The notes below the pieces were generated by a model. The model searched no databases and had not been told where the DNA came from. It saw nothing but the letters and a program-made list of their open reading frames with translations. This document shows positions 54,327 to 62,597 of a stretch of DNA of 64,000 nt, piece by piece (position 1 is the stretch's first letter; every line of letters starts with the position of its first letter). The DNA is taken from the NCBI RefSeq assembly GCF_003201865.1, contig NZ_QJJJ01000009.1, positions 123,501 through 187,500 on the forward strand, in the 5' to 3' direction. The DNA is from Methylobacterium sp. B4. GTDB lineage: Bacteria > Pseudomonadota > Alphaproteobacteria > Rhizobiales > Beijerinckiaceae. The position numbers and the translations under genes were made by a program.

Positions 54327-55229
54327 TCAGTGGCGCCGTGCGCCCGCCGCGATGTCGTCGGCGTAGCGCCATTCGAGGACGGATTTGATGGCGAGGGTGA
54401 CAAGAGCGAGACCGGCAAGGAGGGAGGCGACGGCGAACGCGGCAACGAAGTTGTACTCATTGTAGAGAATCTCCACGTGCAGCGGCAGCGTGTTGGTGAG
54501 GCCGCGGATGTGGCCCGAGACCACCGAGACCGCACCGAACTCGCCCATCGCCCGGGCATTGCAGAGCAGGACGCTGTAGAGCAGGCCCCAGCGGATGTTG
54601 GGTAACGTCACCGTCCGGAAGGCGTGCCAGCCGGAGGCGCCGAGGGTGAGGGCCGCCTCCTCCTCCGCCGTGCCCTGCTCCTGCATCAGCGGGATCAGCT
54701 GGCGGGCGACGAAGGGGAAGGTGACGAAGATCGTCGCGAGCACGATGCCCGGCAGCGCGAAGATGATCTGGATGTCGTGTTCGAGCAGGAACGGACCGAA
54801 CAGGCCGCGCGAGCCGAAGACGAGCACGTAGATCAGCCCCGACACCACCGGGGAGACCGAGAACGGCAGGTCGATCAGGGTGACGAGCAGGTTCTTGCCG
54901 CGGAACTCGAACTTGGCGATCGCCCAGGACGCGGCGACGCCGAAGACGAGGTTGAACGGCACCGCGATGGCCGCCACCAGGAGCGTCAGCCGGATCGCGG
55001 ATTGGGCGTCAGGCTCGGAGAAGGCAGCGAGATAGGCCTGCCAACCCTTGGCCAGGGCCTGTGCGAACACCGTGACGAGCGGCAGCACGAGGAACAGGCC
55101 GAGGAAGGTCAGCGCCACCGCGATCAGGAGCCAGCGCACCAGAGGCCGCTCGGTGACGACGCTGCCGAGCGGGCGCGGCGCGTCGTCCCGCACCGGGACG
55201 TTCGCAGGTTGAGCCAGCGCCTCAGACAT
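54327..55229 (-). CDS. cysW: Sulfate ABC transporter permease
   Basis: A 300-residue permease with six helices. The EAA loop [22 protein letters not shown] docks to CysA. Family hallmarks include [20 protein letters not shown] and [19 protein letters not shown]. It starts with an 8-bp overlap of the cysT end and pairs with CysT as a heterodimer for sulfate or thiosulfate import. Confidence 0.93.
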   Translation of the reverse strand: MSEALAQPANVPVRDDAPRPLGSVVTERPLVRWLLIAVALTFLGLFLVLPLVTVFAQALAKGWQAYLAAFSEPDAQSAIRLTLLVAAIAVPFNLVFGVAASWAIAKFEFRGKNLLVTLIDLPFSVSPVVSGLIYVLVFGSRGLFGPFLLEHDIQIIFALPGIVLATIFVTFPFVARQLIPLMQEQGTAEEEAALTLGASGWHAFRTVTLPNIRWGLLYSVLLCNARAMGEFGAVSVVSGHIRGLTNTLPLHVEILYNEYNFVAAFAVASLLAGLALVTLAIKSVLEWRYADDIAAGARRH

Positions 55230-56088
55230 AGCCGAACCTCCGCCGGCTCCAGGCCTGGATCAAATTGATCGCCAGCAGCGTCACGAAGGAGATCGCGAGC
55301 ATGATCACGGCGATGGCGCTCGCGCCCGCGTAGTCGAATTCCGAGAGCTTGATGACGATGAGGAGCGGCGCGATCTCCGACACGTAGGGCAGGTTGCCCG
55401 CGATGAAGATGATCGAGCCGTACTCGCCGACGCCCCGGGCAAAGGCCAGGGCGAAGCCGGTGAGCACCGCCGGGATCAGCGGCGGCAGCACCACCTTCGT
55501 GAGCGTGGCGACGCGGGAGGCACCGAGGATGGCGGAGGCTTCCTCCACCTCCTTGTCGATCTCGGCGATCAGCGGCTGCACCGTGCGCACGGCGAACGGC
55601 AGGCCGATGAACACCATGGCGATGAAGATGCCGACCGGCGTGTAGGCCGCCTCGATGCCGACCTTGGCGAGCTGCTCACCGACCAGCCCGTTGGGCGCGT
55701 AGAGCGAGGCCAGCGCGATGCCGGCCACCGCGGTCGGCAGGGCGAAGGGCAGGTCGACCACCGCGTCCGCGAGCTTGCGGCCGGGAAAGTCGTAGCGGGT
55801 CAGCACCCAGGCGACGATGCCGCCGAAGATGGAGGCCGTGAGCGCGGCCAGCAGCGAGACGCCAAAACTCACGCGCAGGGCGCTGAACACCCGCGGATCG
55901 GTGGCGACCTCCCAGATCCCCGACAGGCCGAGCCCGGACGCCTTGAGCACGAGGGTGGCGAGCGGCAGCAGCACGACCAGCCCGAGGCAGGTCAGCGTGT
56001 AGCCGAGCGTGAGCCCGAAACCGGGGATCACGCTCTTCTGGCGGAAGCGCCGCCGGGGTTTCGGTGGCTCGCGCACGGATTTGCTCAT
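55222..56088 (-). CDS. cysT: Sulfate ABC transporter permease
   Basis: A 288-residue permease with six helices: [20 protein letters not shown] at the start, then [20 protein letters not shown]. The EAA loop [23 protein letters not shown] and [20 protein letters not shown] are typical of CysT(U). It begins 4 bases after cysP and overlaps cysW by 8. Confidence 0.93.
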   Translation of the reverse strand: MSKSVREPPKPRRRFRQKSVIPGFGLTLGYTLTCLGLVVLLPLATLVLKASGLGLSGIWEVATDPRVFSALRVSFGVSLLAALTASIFGGIVAWVLTRYDFPGRKLADAVVDLPFALPTAVAGIALASLYAPNGLVGEQLAKVGIEAAYTPVGIFIAMVFIGLPFAVRTVQPLIAEIDKEVEEASAILGASRVATLTKVVLPPLIPAVLTGFALAFARGVGEYGSIIFIAGNLPYVSEIAPLLIVIKLSEFDYAGASAIAVIMLAISFVTLLAINLIQAWSRRRFGYV

Positions 56089-56092
56089 GGAC

Positions 56093-57142
56093 TCAGCGAC
56101 CGGCCTTGCTCAGCTGGTCGAACAGGCCGCCATTGTCGAAGTTCGCCCGCTGGATCTCGTCCCAGGAGCCCTGCAGATCCTCGATCTTGAACAGCTTGAT
56201 CTCGGGCAGCTGCGCCAGATCCTCGGGCTTGGCGGCCTCGCGCTTGATCGGGCGGTAGTGGTGCTTGGCGAAGATCGCCTGCGCCTTGTCGCCGTAGAGG
56301 AACTGGAGATAGGCCTCGGCCTGCTTGCGCGTGCCCTTCTTGTCGACGTTGGCGTCGACGATCGCGACCGGCGGCTCGGCGTAGATCGAGGTCGGCGGTA
56401 CGACGATGTCGAACTTGTCCTTGCCGAACTCCTCCAGCACGAGGAAGGCCTCGTTCTCCCAGGTCGGCAGCACGTCGCCCAGGCCGCGCTGGGCGAAGGT
56501 CACCGTCGAGCCGCGGGCGCCGGTATCGAGCACGGGCACGTTCTTGTAGAGCGAGCCGACGAAGGCGTTGGCCTTCTCCTTGTCCTTACCCTCCCGCTCG
56601 TAGGCGTAGCCCCAGGCGGCCAGGAAGTTCCAGCGCCCGCCGGCGGAGGTCTTCGGGTTGGGGGTGATGACCTTCACGTCGGGCTTGGCGAGGTCGGACC
56701 AGTCCGTGACAGCCTTCGGGTTGCCTTTGCGGACGAGGAACACGACGGTCGAGGTGTAGGGTAGGCCCTCGTTCGGCAGCTTCTTGCGCCACTCGGGATC
56801 GATCTTCTTCGACAGCCTGGCGATGGCGTCGATGTCGGACGGGATGCCCAGCGTCACCACGTCGGCCGGAATGCCGTCGATCACGGTGCGGGCCTGCGCG
56901 CCGGAGCCGCCATGGGCCGCGCGGACGGTGATGGTCTCACCGGTCCTGGCCTTCCATTCCTCGGCGAAGACTGCATTGATCTCGCGATAGAGTTCGCGGG
57001 TCGGGTCGTAGGAGACGTTGAGGATCTCCGTCTGCGCCAGGGCGCTGCCGGGACCCGCGAGACAGGCGGCCAGGGCGAGGCCGAAGAGCGCCGCGCGCCG
57101 CGTGGATGTCGCGCCGAGCTTGATCGGGTTTCCGTCCAACAC
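56093..57142 (-). CDS. cysP: Sulfate-binding protein
   Basis: A 349-residue periplasmic sulfate binder. A signal peptide (RRAALFGLALAACLAGPGSA) precedes ILNVSYDPTRELYREINAVF. HGGSGAQARTVIDGIPADVV contains the Ser-Gly ligands for sulfate. Further family blocks are TPNPKTSAGGRWNFLAAWGY and DTGARGSTVTFAQRGLGDV. GTG 57142 is the start since GGAGGTGA lies 7 bases upstream; the frame extends back but without a better site. It is the first gene of the sulfate uptake operon. Confidence 0.92.
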   Translation of the reverse strand: MLDGNPIKLGATSTRRAALFGLALAACLAGPGSALAQTEILNVSYDPTRELYREINAVFAEEWKARTGETITVRAAHGGSGAQARTVIDGIPADVVTLGIPSDIDAIARLSKKIDPEWRKKLPNEGLPYTSTVVFLVRKGNPKAVTDWSDLAKPDVKVITPNPKTSAGGRWNFLAAWGYAYEREGKDKEKANAFVGSLYKNVPVLDTGARGSTVTFAQRGLGDVLPTWENEAFLVLEEFGKDKFDIVVPPTSIYAEPPVAIVDANVDKKGTRKQAEAYLQFLYGDKAQAIFAKHHYRPIKREAAKPEDLAQLPEIKLFKIEDLQGSWDEIQRANFDNGGLFDQLSKAGR

Positions 57143-57194
57143 GTCGTTCTCACCTCCGCGATCCGGGCCGAAGCCCTCTCGAGCGAAGGAAGTG

Positions 57195-57378
57195 TTCGTT
57201 TTAAAGAACGATGTCAAGGCGGTGCCGGCAGGCACCGATCCGAATTTCCCGTGGCTTCACGGGATCGATTGCCCTCTTCCAGTGCGCAGCACGATTGATG
57301 CGAAAGAACGTTCTCCGGATGCACGCGACCCTGGGAGAACGATCCAAGCTCGATGCGTTCTATAGAAAGAACGTTTTC
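57195..57378. promoter_or_regulatory. Repeated AAAGAACG motifs upstream of the sulfate operon
   Basis: Three copies of AAAGAACG lie at 57203-57210, 57303-57310 and 57366-57373, with AGAACG again near 57336. The first is part of TCGTT-6 nt-AACGA, the second of the perfect palindrome AGAACGTTCT (57305-57314). They lie before cysP on its promoter side and may bind a sulfur regulator. Confidence 0.45.
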
Positions 57379-57397
57379 AGCGATCCTTTGGGGAGGA

Positions 57398-57544
57398 TCA
57401 GACCGCTGCCCACTCGAGCGCCAGCCAGAGCCCGCGCGCGACCACGAACCACCAAGTCAACGTGATCACCAGCGCACCGGCCAGACCGAGGACGGCGAAG
57501 CGGGAGCGCAGCGCGTTCAGCGAGACGGTGAGCGCGTTCTTCAT
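57398..57544 (-). CDS. 48-residue single-helix membrane protein
   Basis: MKNALTVSLNALRSRFAVLG leads into ALVITLTWWFVVARGLWLAL and a short end. One helix with two Trp. It lies upstream of cysP on the same strand, after the AAAGAACG motifs in transcript order, or with its own promoter. A role in sulfur uptake is possible by position. Too small for any family call. Confidence 0.5.
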   Translation of the reverse strand: MKNALTVSLNALRSRFAVLGLAGALVITLTWWFVVARGLWLALEWAAV

Positions 57545-57811
57545 CGGGGGATCGGCCTTCTCGCAAGCGCGGGTCTCGAAACGGCGGGCGTCCGTGCCGC
57601 TTCGGTTCGGGAGCGTCCCGCGGCGGACCGTTCGGCCCCGCGCAGGACGGTGATAGGGCCGACATGGCAATCGCCGAACCAGGGTCGGCTTCTCCCGATG
57701 CTCCTTCTCGCCCCAGGGCAGGACGGGCGGGACGGGCGCCGAACTTGCAAAGCCGCGAGCACCCGTCCCGATTTCGGACGGACCGACCCGGCCTCAAGAA
57801 AGCGTTTGGTA

Positions 57812-58105
57812 ATGTCTCATTCCGACCGCGCGACGATTGCCCCGAACCGCGAGGCCCAGCCGATCCTGTTCGGGCTGTTCGCAGACGGATCCGGCGAGTC
57901 CCGCTTCCGCCTCCCCGACGCCGCGCGGCTCACCGCCTCGCCGGGACTGGCGGGCGGCTCCGGCTTCTCCCCGTCGGGCGATTGGTACGGCCGCTGGACC
58001 GTGAGGCCCCTGCACGGCGTTCTGGCGACCAATGCGGCGCCCGCCGGCACCGTCTGCCCGGACGACATCGTCGTTCTGGACTCCGCTCGGCCGCGTCGGT
58101 CCTGA
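57812..58105 (+). CDS. Small hypothetical protein
   Basis: A 97-residue soluble protein: a polar start, PILFGLFADGSGESRFRLPD and a C-terminal beta-rich segment with SGDWYGRWTVRPLHGVLATN. The ATG is 10 bases after AAGAAAGCG. No motif; divergent from the sulfate operon. Confidence 0.5.
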   Translation: MSHSDRATIAPNREAQPILFGLFADGSGESRFRLPDAARLTASPGLAGGSGFSPSGDWYGRWTVRPLHGVLATNAAPAGTVCPDDIVVLDSARPRRS

Positions 58106-58215
58106 GCGGCATCGACGCGTCCCGCCTGACAGAGCCCGGCGGTCGATGGGGAAGCCGGCCGGACGGGCGGCCAAGGTGCTTCCCCTTCCCGAGCGTCCTC
58201 CCTTAAACTCGGCCG

Positions 58216-58326
58216 ATGGAAAACAACGAGCTACGCGAGTCGCGCGCGGCCCTCATCCTGATGGCCGTGGCCGTGTTCGCCGTCCTGGCCTTCGGCGCCG
58301 TGACGCTGATCGTGCAGACCGGCTGA
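58216..58326 (+). CDS. 36-residue single-helix membrane protein
   Basis: MENNELRESRAALILMAVAV then FAVLAFGAVTLIVQTG. One hydrophobic helix after a polar 10-residue start; it is shorter than most ORF finders report. Located 110 bases after the 97-residue gene, convergent with the next small gene. Confidence 0.5.
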   Translation: MENNELRESRAALILMAVAVFAVLAFGAVTLIVQTG

Positions 58327-58355
58327 GCCGGTGCCGGCGGATCGGCGGCAATCGG

Positions 58356-58562
58356 TCAGTCCGAGAGTGCCCGCAACTGCCGGTCGATCGCCTCCAGGGC
58401 GCGGGCCTGTTCCGGCTCGGGCTCGGGGCCGCTGACATAGGCGAGTGTCACCCGCGCGATGCGCAGGGCCGTGGCGAGGTCGCGCCCCTCGCGCCGGGCC
58501 TCCTCGATCACGGCGGCGACATCCGCCATGACCTGCGCATTTCCCTCGTAGCCTCTCATCAC
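58356..58562 (-). CDS. Small helical hypothetical protein
   Basis: A 68-residue, fully helical protein (QVMADVAAVIEEARREGRDL, PEQARALEAIDRQLRALSD). No family recognised. Convergent with the 36-residue membrane protein and divergent from the cupin gene. Confidence 0.5.
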   Translation of the reverse strand: MMRGYEGNAQVMADVAAVIEEARREGRDLATALRIARVTLAYVSGPEPEPEQARALEAIDRQLRALSD

Positions 58563-58716
58563 GTCCGGGCCGCTGCTGTCCGGGCCGCGCGCTGCGCGGC
58601 ATCGGATTTTCTACCATCACCGGGGCGCAGGTGAAACGTAAGGAAGGGTCCGGCCCTGTGCAGGACTGCCGACGACGACCATAGTGACCGCCGGACCGAG
58701 CCGGAGCGTGCCAGCC

Positions 58717-59136
58717 ATGGGCCAGCCACCATCCAGGGATCACGCGATCTTCGACGTCGCCGAGAGCGTGCGCGGCCTGCCCGAGACCTCCGACACCCTG
58801 GTCGTCGATCACCGCTTCACCGACGAGGAGGCCGCGAGCGCCCGCGTCTTCCGCGTCTACCGGCCGACGCCGCCGCACTCTCACACCAGCTGCGACGAAT
58901 ACCTCTACGCCCTCTCGGGCCGCTGCCTGATGCAGTTCGGCGACGCGCCGGCGGTCGAGGTCGGACCGGGCCAGCTCGTGTTCTTCAAGCGCGGCGTGGT
59001 GCATTCCGTGCCGGCGCTCCTGGAGGAGCCGGTGGTCTTCCTCTCGGTGGATACGCCCCGGCGGGGTCCGCGCGACATCCGCTTCGTCGAGCCGGGCACC
59101 GGCACGCCCGACGGCTTCATGCGGCAGACGGAGTGA
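58717..59136 (+). CDS. Cupin-domain protein
   Basis: A 139-residue single-domain cupin. Motif 1 is PHSHTSCDEYLYALSG and motif 2 PGQLVFFKRGVVHSV, together giving a probable metal site (two His, one Glu, one His). ATG 58717 is chosen; GTG 58684 would add 11 residues. Substrate is unknown. Its 3' end overlaps the convergent amine oxidase gene by 20 bp. Confidence 0.85.
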   Translation: MGQPPSRDHAIFDVAESVRGLPETSDTLVVDHRFTDEEAASARVFRVYRPTPPHSHTSCDEYLYALSGRCLMQFGDAPAVEVGPGQLVFFKRGVVHSVPALLEEPVVFLSVDTPRRGPRDIRFVEPGTGTPDGFMRQTE

Positions 59137-60457
59137 CCGCGGAGGCGCGTGAGGCAGGCGATGACAGGAGGTCGGCCGCAGCATCGGCGGCGCGCAGGCC
59201 CTCCTCGTAGGCGCCGCCGGCGGTGCCCCACTGGGCGCGGGAATTCGCCTCGCCCGCAAACCAGATCCGCTCGCCCACCGGCTCCCGGAGCATGTCCCGC
59301 GCCGCGGCGTGGCCCGGCGGTACGACGGCCCAGGAGCCGCGCGACCAAGGATCGTGCCGCCACGCGGTGACGGCCGGTATCGCGAGATCGGCAAGCGCGT
59401 TTGCGCCGAAATGCTCGGCCAGGACCGAGCGGGCCAGACGGCGGGCTCCTTTCGGGCCGGAGCGGCCGGCATCGAGCGCCCGCGCAAGCGCGGTATCGAG
59501 TTCGAAGTAGTGGAACGGCGTGCCGTCGATCCGTGTCAGCAGGCCCGGCGGCCGGCGGCGACCGGCGACGATGCTGGCGAGCCGGTCGCGCCCCCGGAAC
59601 GGCGCCGAGGGCCAGTGCAGCACGACGTGCTCGTAGATGCCGGCGAGGAAGCCGTCGATCGCCGCGCGGGTGCGCCCAGGAAGCGGCGGGTCGAAGCGGA
59701 AGCCGGCTTGGAGCACGGGCACCGGCACGGTCACGATTGCGGCGCGGGCCGCAATCCGCCCGCCGTCGGCGAGCCGCGCCCGCACGCCCGGCCCCGACCA
59801 ATCGATGCTCGCGACAGGACAATCCAGGCGGATCGGCAGCCCCTGCGCCAGCCGCGCGAGATAGGCGCCGTAGCCGCCGGCAACGAAGAAGTTGTCGCCG
59901 TATTCCAGGCTCGGCCAGTCGTGCAGCGAAACCTCAGCGAGAGGCCGACCCGAAACGAGGCCGTGAACGAGGGCGATGCGCTCGCCCCAGGGCCCGAGAT
60001 GGCGGGGAAGCGCGAGGGCGGCCGGACCATCCGCCTCGCGGGCCGCGGCGCGGGTGATCGCCCGGTCGGCGACGGCGAAGGCGCGGGAGAAGGCAGCCTC
60101 CTCGGCCGCCCGGCCCCGACGGCGCCCCACCCAGAGATGCTCCGTCTGCGGCGCGCGCCGCAGCGGTTCGCCCCGCTCGAGCCCAAGGGCGACGAGGGGA
60201 TTGACCGGCCCGGCATGCAGCCAGTGCGCGCCGAGATCAACGGCGTGGCCCCGCAACGATGTCGTCACCGCCCGGCCGCCGACCCGGCCGCGCGCCTCCA
60301 GCACCGTCACCGCGAGCCCCCGCTCGATCAGCCGCCGCGCCGCCGCGATCCCGGCGGCGCCCGCGCCGATCACCACCACGTCGGGCAAGGTCGACGGTGT
60401 TCTGAACCGCGGTGCGACGATGGGTTGGAAGCGGGCGTGCTCGGGCGGGACCAGCAT
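59117..60457 (-). CDS. FAD-dependent amine oxidase-family enzyme
   Basis: A 446-residue flavoenzyme. The FAD-binding Rossmann motif VVVIGAGAAGIAAARRL is at ~27-43, followed by ARGRVGGRAVTTSLRGHAVD and GAHWLHAGPVN. Near the C-terminus, IWFAGEANSRAQWGTAGGAY is the second FAD motif. Length is normal for flavin monoamine oxidases. No signal peptide is seen. The substrate cannot be named. Confidence 0.88.
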   Translation of the reverse strand: MLVPPEHARFQPIVAPRFRTPSTLPDVVVIGAGAAGIAAARRLIERGLAVTVLEARGRVGGRAVTTSLRGHAVDLGAHWLHAGPVNPLVALGLERGEPLRRAPQTEHLWVGRRRGRAAEEAAFSRAFAVADRAITRAAAREADGPAALALPRHLGPWGERIALVHGLVSGRPLAEVSLHDWPSLEYGDNFFVAGGYGAYLARLAQGLPIRLDCPVASIDWSGPGVRARLADGGRIAARAAIVTVPVPVLQAGFRFDPPLPGRTRAAIDGFLAGIYEHVVLHWPSAPFRGRDRLASIVAGRRRPPGLLTRIDGTPFHYFELDTALARALDAGRSGPKGARRLARSVLAEHFGANALADLAIPAVTAWRHDPWSRGSWAVVPPGHAAARDMLREPVGERIWFAGEANSRAQWGTAGGAYEEGLRAADAAADLLSSPASRASAVTPSAA

Positions 60458-60540
60458 GACGTCGGAGAATGTGCGAGACGGCGGCGGGGTTCATGTCGGC
60501 CGCGGCCGGGCCGACGGCAAGCGCCCGATGCCGTTTCCGA

Positions 60541-61494
60541 TCAACGGGCCGGCGCGGCGCCCTTCGGATCGAGCACCTCGACCGTCCCCGACTTGTCGCC
60601 TCCGGGCCGCGGGCTGCCCGTCAGCGTGTAGATGCGGCCCTTGTAGGTGACCGCGCCGAAGCCGTGGCGGGCGGTCGGGAGCCGGGCCAGACCGCGCCAG
60701 ACATTGGCCGGCAGATCGAAGGCCTCGACCTCGTCGTAGGTCCGTCGGTTCGATTCGCCGCCGATGACGAAAACCTCGCGGTCGAGCACGGCGGAGGCGA
60801 CGCCGCTGCGCGCGGTGGGCAGCGGTGCGGCCTCGCTCCAGGCATCGCGCGCCGGATCGTAGATCTGATTGGCCGAGAGGTTCTTGCCCGAATCGCCGTC
60901 GATGCGCCCGCCGCTGGCGACGATGCGGCCAGCCACCGTCTGCACCGCGAGGTGGTCGCGCGGAGTGGGAAGGTCGGCCGCCCGCGTCCAGGCGTTGCGC
61001 TCCGGATCGTAGACCTCGTGGGGGGCCACGTTGCCCCGGCCCGAACCGCTGCCGCCGACCACGTGGATGCGGTCTCCGAGCGGCGTGGCGCCGCCCGCCG
61101 CCCGCGGCGTCGGCATCTTGGCGCGCGGCTCCCAGGAGTCCCGGCCGGGATCGTAGGCCCAGACCCGATCCGTCGCCTCCCAGCCGTTCACGTACCCGCC
61201 GAACACGTAGATCCGACCGCCCGCTTCGGCCGCCATGGTATGGTGGACGGGATAGGGGAAGGGTGCGCCCTTGCTCCAGCGGTCTGCGGCGAGGTCGTAG
61301 ATCAGCAGTTCGGTGGCGCCGTTGTAGTCGCCGACGACGTAGGCCTTGCCGTCGAGAGCCGCGACCGCGACCTCGGATCGCTCGGCCGGGGCGAAGCTGG
61401 CGCCCGCCCACGCGCCAACCTCGTGGGCGGCGGCCGGCTGCGCGGCGGCAAGCAGGCCGAGGAGAGCGAGGCGGGTGGTCAGCGAGCGGGTCAT
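60541..61494 (-). CDS. Exported Kelch-repeat protein
   Basis: A 317-residue protein. A signal peptide (ALLGLLAAAQPAAAHEV) precedes five or six Kelch blades with the repeating pattern of IYVFGGYVNG, IHVVGGSGSG, IVASGGRIDG and VFVIGGESNR plus YDP...W turns. Such proteins form a beta-propeller, probably binding or sensing in the periplasm. ATG 61494 begins exactly at the signal. Confidence 0.85.
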   Translation of the reverse strand: MTRSLTTRLALLGLLAAAQPAAAHEVGAWAGASFAPAERSEVAVAALDGKAYVVGDYNGATELLIYDLAADRWSKGAPFPYPVHHTMAAEAGGRIYVFGGYVNGWEATDRVWAYDPGRDSWEPRAKMPTPRAAGGATPLGDRIHVVGGSGSGRGNVAPHEVYDPERNAWTRAADLPTPRDHLAVQTVAGRIVASGGRIDGDSGKNLSANQIYDPARDAWSEAAPLPTARSGVASAVLDREVFVIGGESNRRTYDEVEAFDLPANVWRGLARLPTARHGFGAVTYKGRIYTLTGSPRPGGDKSGTVEVLDPKGAAPAR

Positions 61495-61711
61495 GCCTGG
61501 GGCTCCGACAAGGCGAGGGTCGTCGCGCACCGGGCCGCACCGAGGTCCGAGCATCCCCGTGACGGGGCCGATGCTGGCGAGGCAACGCGTCAAACGCTCG
61601 CAGGAGCCGCGTTTCGTCAGACGATCCCGTGACCGGGGGCTTGCGCGGCCTGCCCGGAGCGGCGAGAACCCGTCCCCGGGCGGGCGCGGATCATCGGAGG
61701 ATCGGGGGCCG

Positions 61712-62440
61712 ATGCTCATCAAGGCCGCTGCCGCAGCCCTGCGGCAGGTTTTTTCGCCCGCCCTGCGCGGTATCCTGTTCAAGTCGCTCGCGCTCACGAT
61801 CGGGCTGCTGCTCGTCCTGTGGTTCGCGCTCACGCGGCTGATCCAGGCGTTCCAGGCGAGCCACCACATCTCCGCCGACTACCCCTTTCTCGACACCCTC
61901 GCCTTCTTCCTGGCCGGAGCCGGCCTGTTCGTCGCGCTTGCCTACATCATGCCCGCGGTCTCGATCCTCGTGGCCGGCTTCTTCCTCGACGACGCGGCCG
62001 AGATCGTCGAGCGCAGCGACTTTCCCGCCGACACGCCGGGGCGCGCCCTGCCCTGGGGACAGGCGATGGGGTCAGCCCTCCGCTTCGCCGGGCTCGCGCT
62101 GCTCGTGAACCTCGTGGCGCTGATCCTCGTCTTCGTGCCCGGGGTGAACCTCTTCGCCTTCTTCGGCGCGAACGCCTACCTGCTCGGGCGCGAGTATTTC
62201 GAGCTGGCCGCCGGCCGCTTCCGCCCCCTGCAGGAAGCGCGGGCGATGCGCGAGCATTACGGGTTCACAATCATCGCGGCGGGCTGCCTCCTGGCCGGGC
62301 TGATGATCGTGCCGATCGTCAACCTGATCACGCCGCTCTTCGGCGTGGCGCTGATGGTCCACCTCCACAAGGGCCTCGCCCGCCGAACGGCGCTCGCCGC
62401 CCCAGCCGAGCCGGCAGCCCGCCTCACGAATCAGCCATGA
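61712..62440 (+). CDS. EI24/CysZ-like membrane protein
   Basis: A 242-residue protein with four or five hydrophobic segments (ILFKSLALTIGLLLVLWFAL, TLAFFLAGAGLFVALAYIMP, FAGLALLVNLVALILVFVPG, CLLAGLMIVPIVNLITPLFG). The central NLFAFFGANAYLLGREYFEL loop is the family hallmark of EI24/CysZ proteins. CysZ transports sulfate, but many EI24 members have unknown roles. It is 217 bp from the Kelch gene and divergent from it. Confidence 0.78.
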   Translation: MLIKAAAAALRQVFSPALRGILFKSLALTIGLLLVLWFALTRLIQAFQASHHISADYPFLDTLAFFLAGAGLFVALAYIMPAVSILVAGFFLDDAAEIVERSDFPADTPGRALPWGQAMGSALRFAGLALLVNLVALILVFVPGVNLFAFFGANAYLLGREYFELAAGRFRPLQEARAMREHYGFTIIAAGCLLAGLMIVPIVNLITPLFGVALMVHLHKGLARRTALAAPAEPAARLTNQP

Positions 62441-62597
62441 GCCGGCGTCCCGCAACGGGACGAAAATGTGCCGTATTCACAGGTTTTTTCCAAAACCGGA
62501 CAGGCCGACTACGCACGCGGATTGCAGCACGCGGCCGGAGGCCCTCCCTGAAGGAGGCGCGCCCGAGCGGCGACGGTCCCGAGGCGACAACCCGGCC
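62441..62597 (+). promoter_or_regulatory. Promoter region of the Wzz/GumC gene
   Basis: The first part is AT-richer (GTATTCACAGGTTTTTTCC near 62472-62490) and the rest GC-rich leader. It likely holds the promoter. No specific operator is identified. Confidence 0.35.

Noticed and set aside
57143..57235. N-terminal extension of the sulfate-binding protein to ATG 57235
   Set aside because: It would place 31 polar residues before the signal peptide, while GTG 57142 has a strong ribosome site at correct distance.
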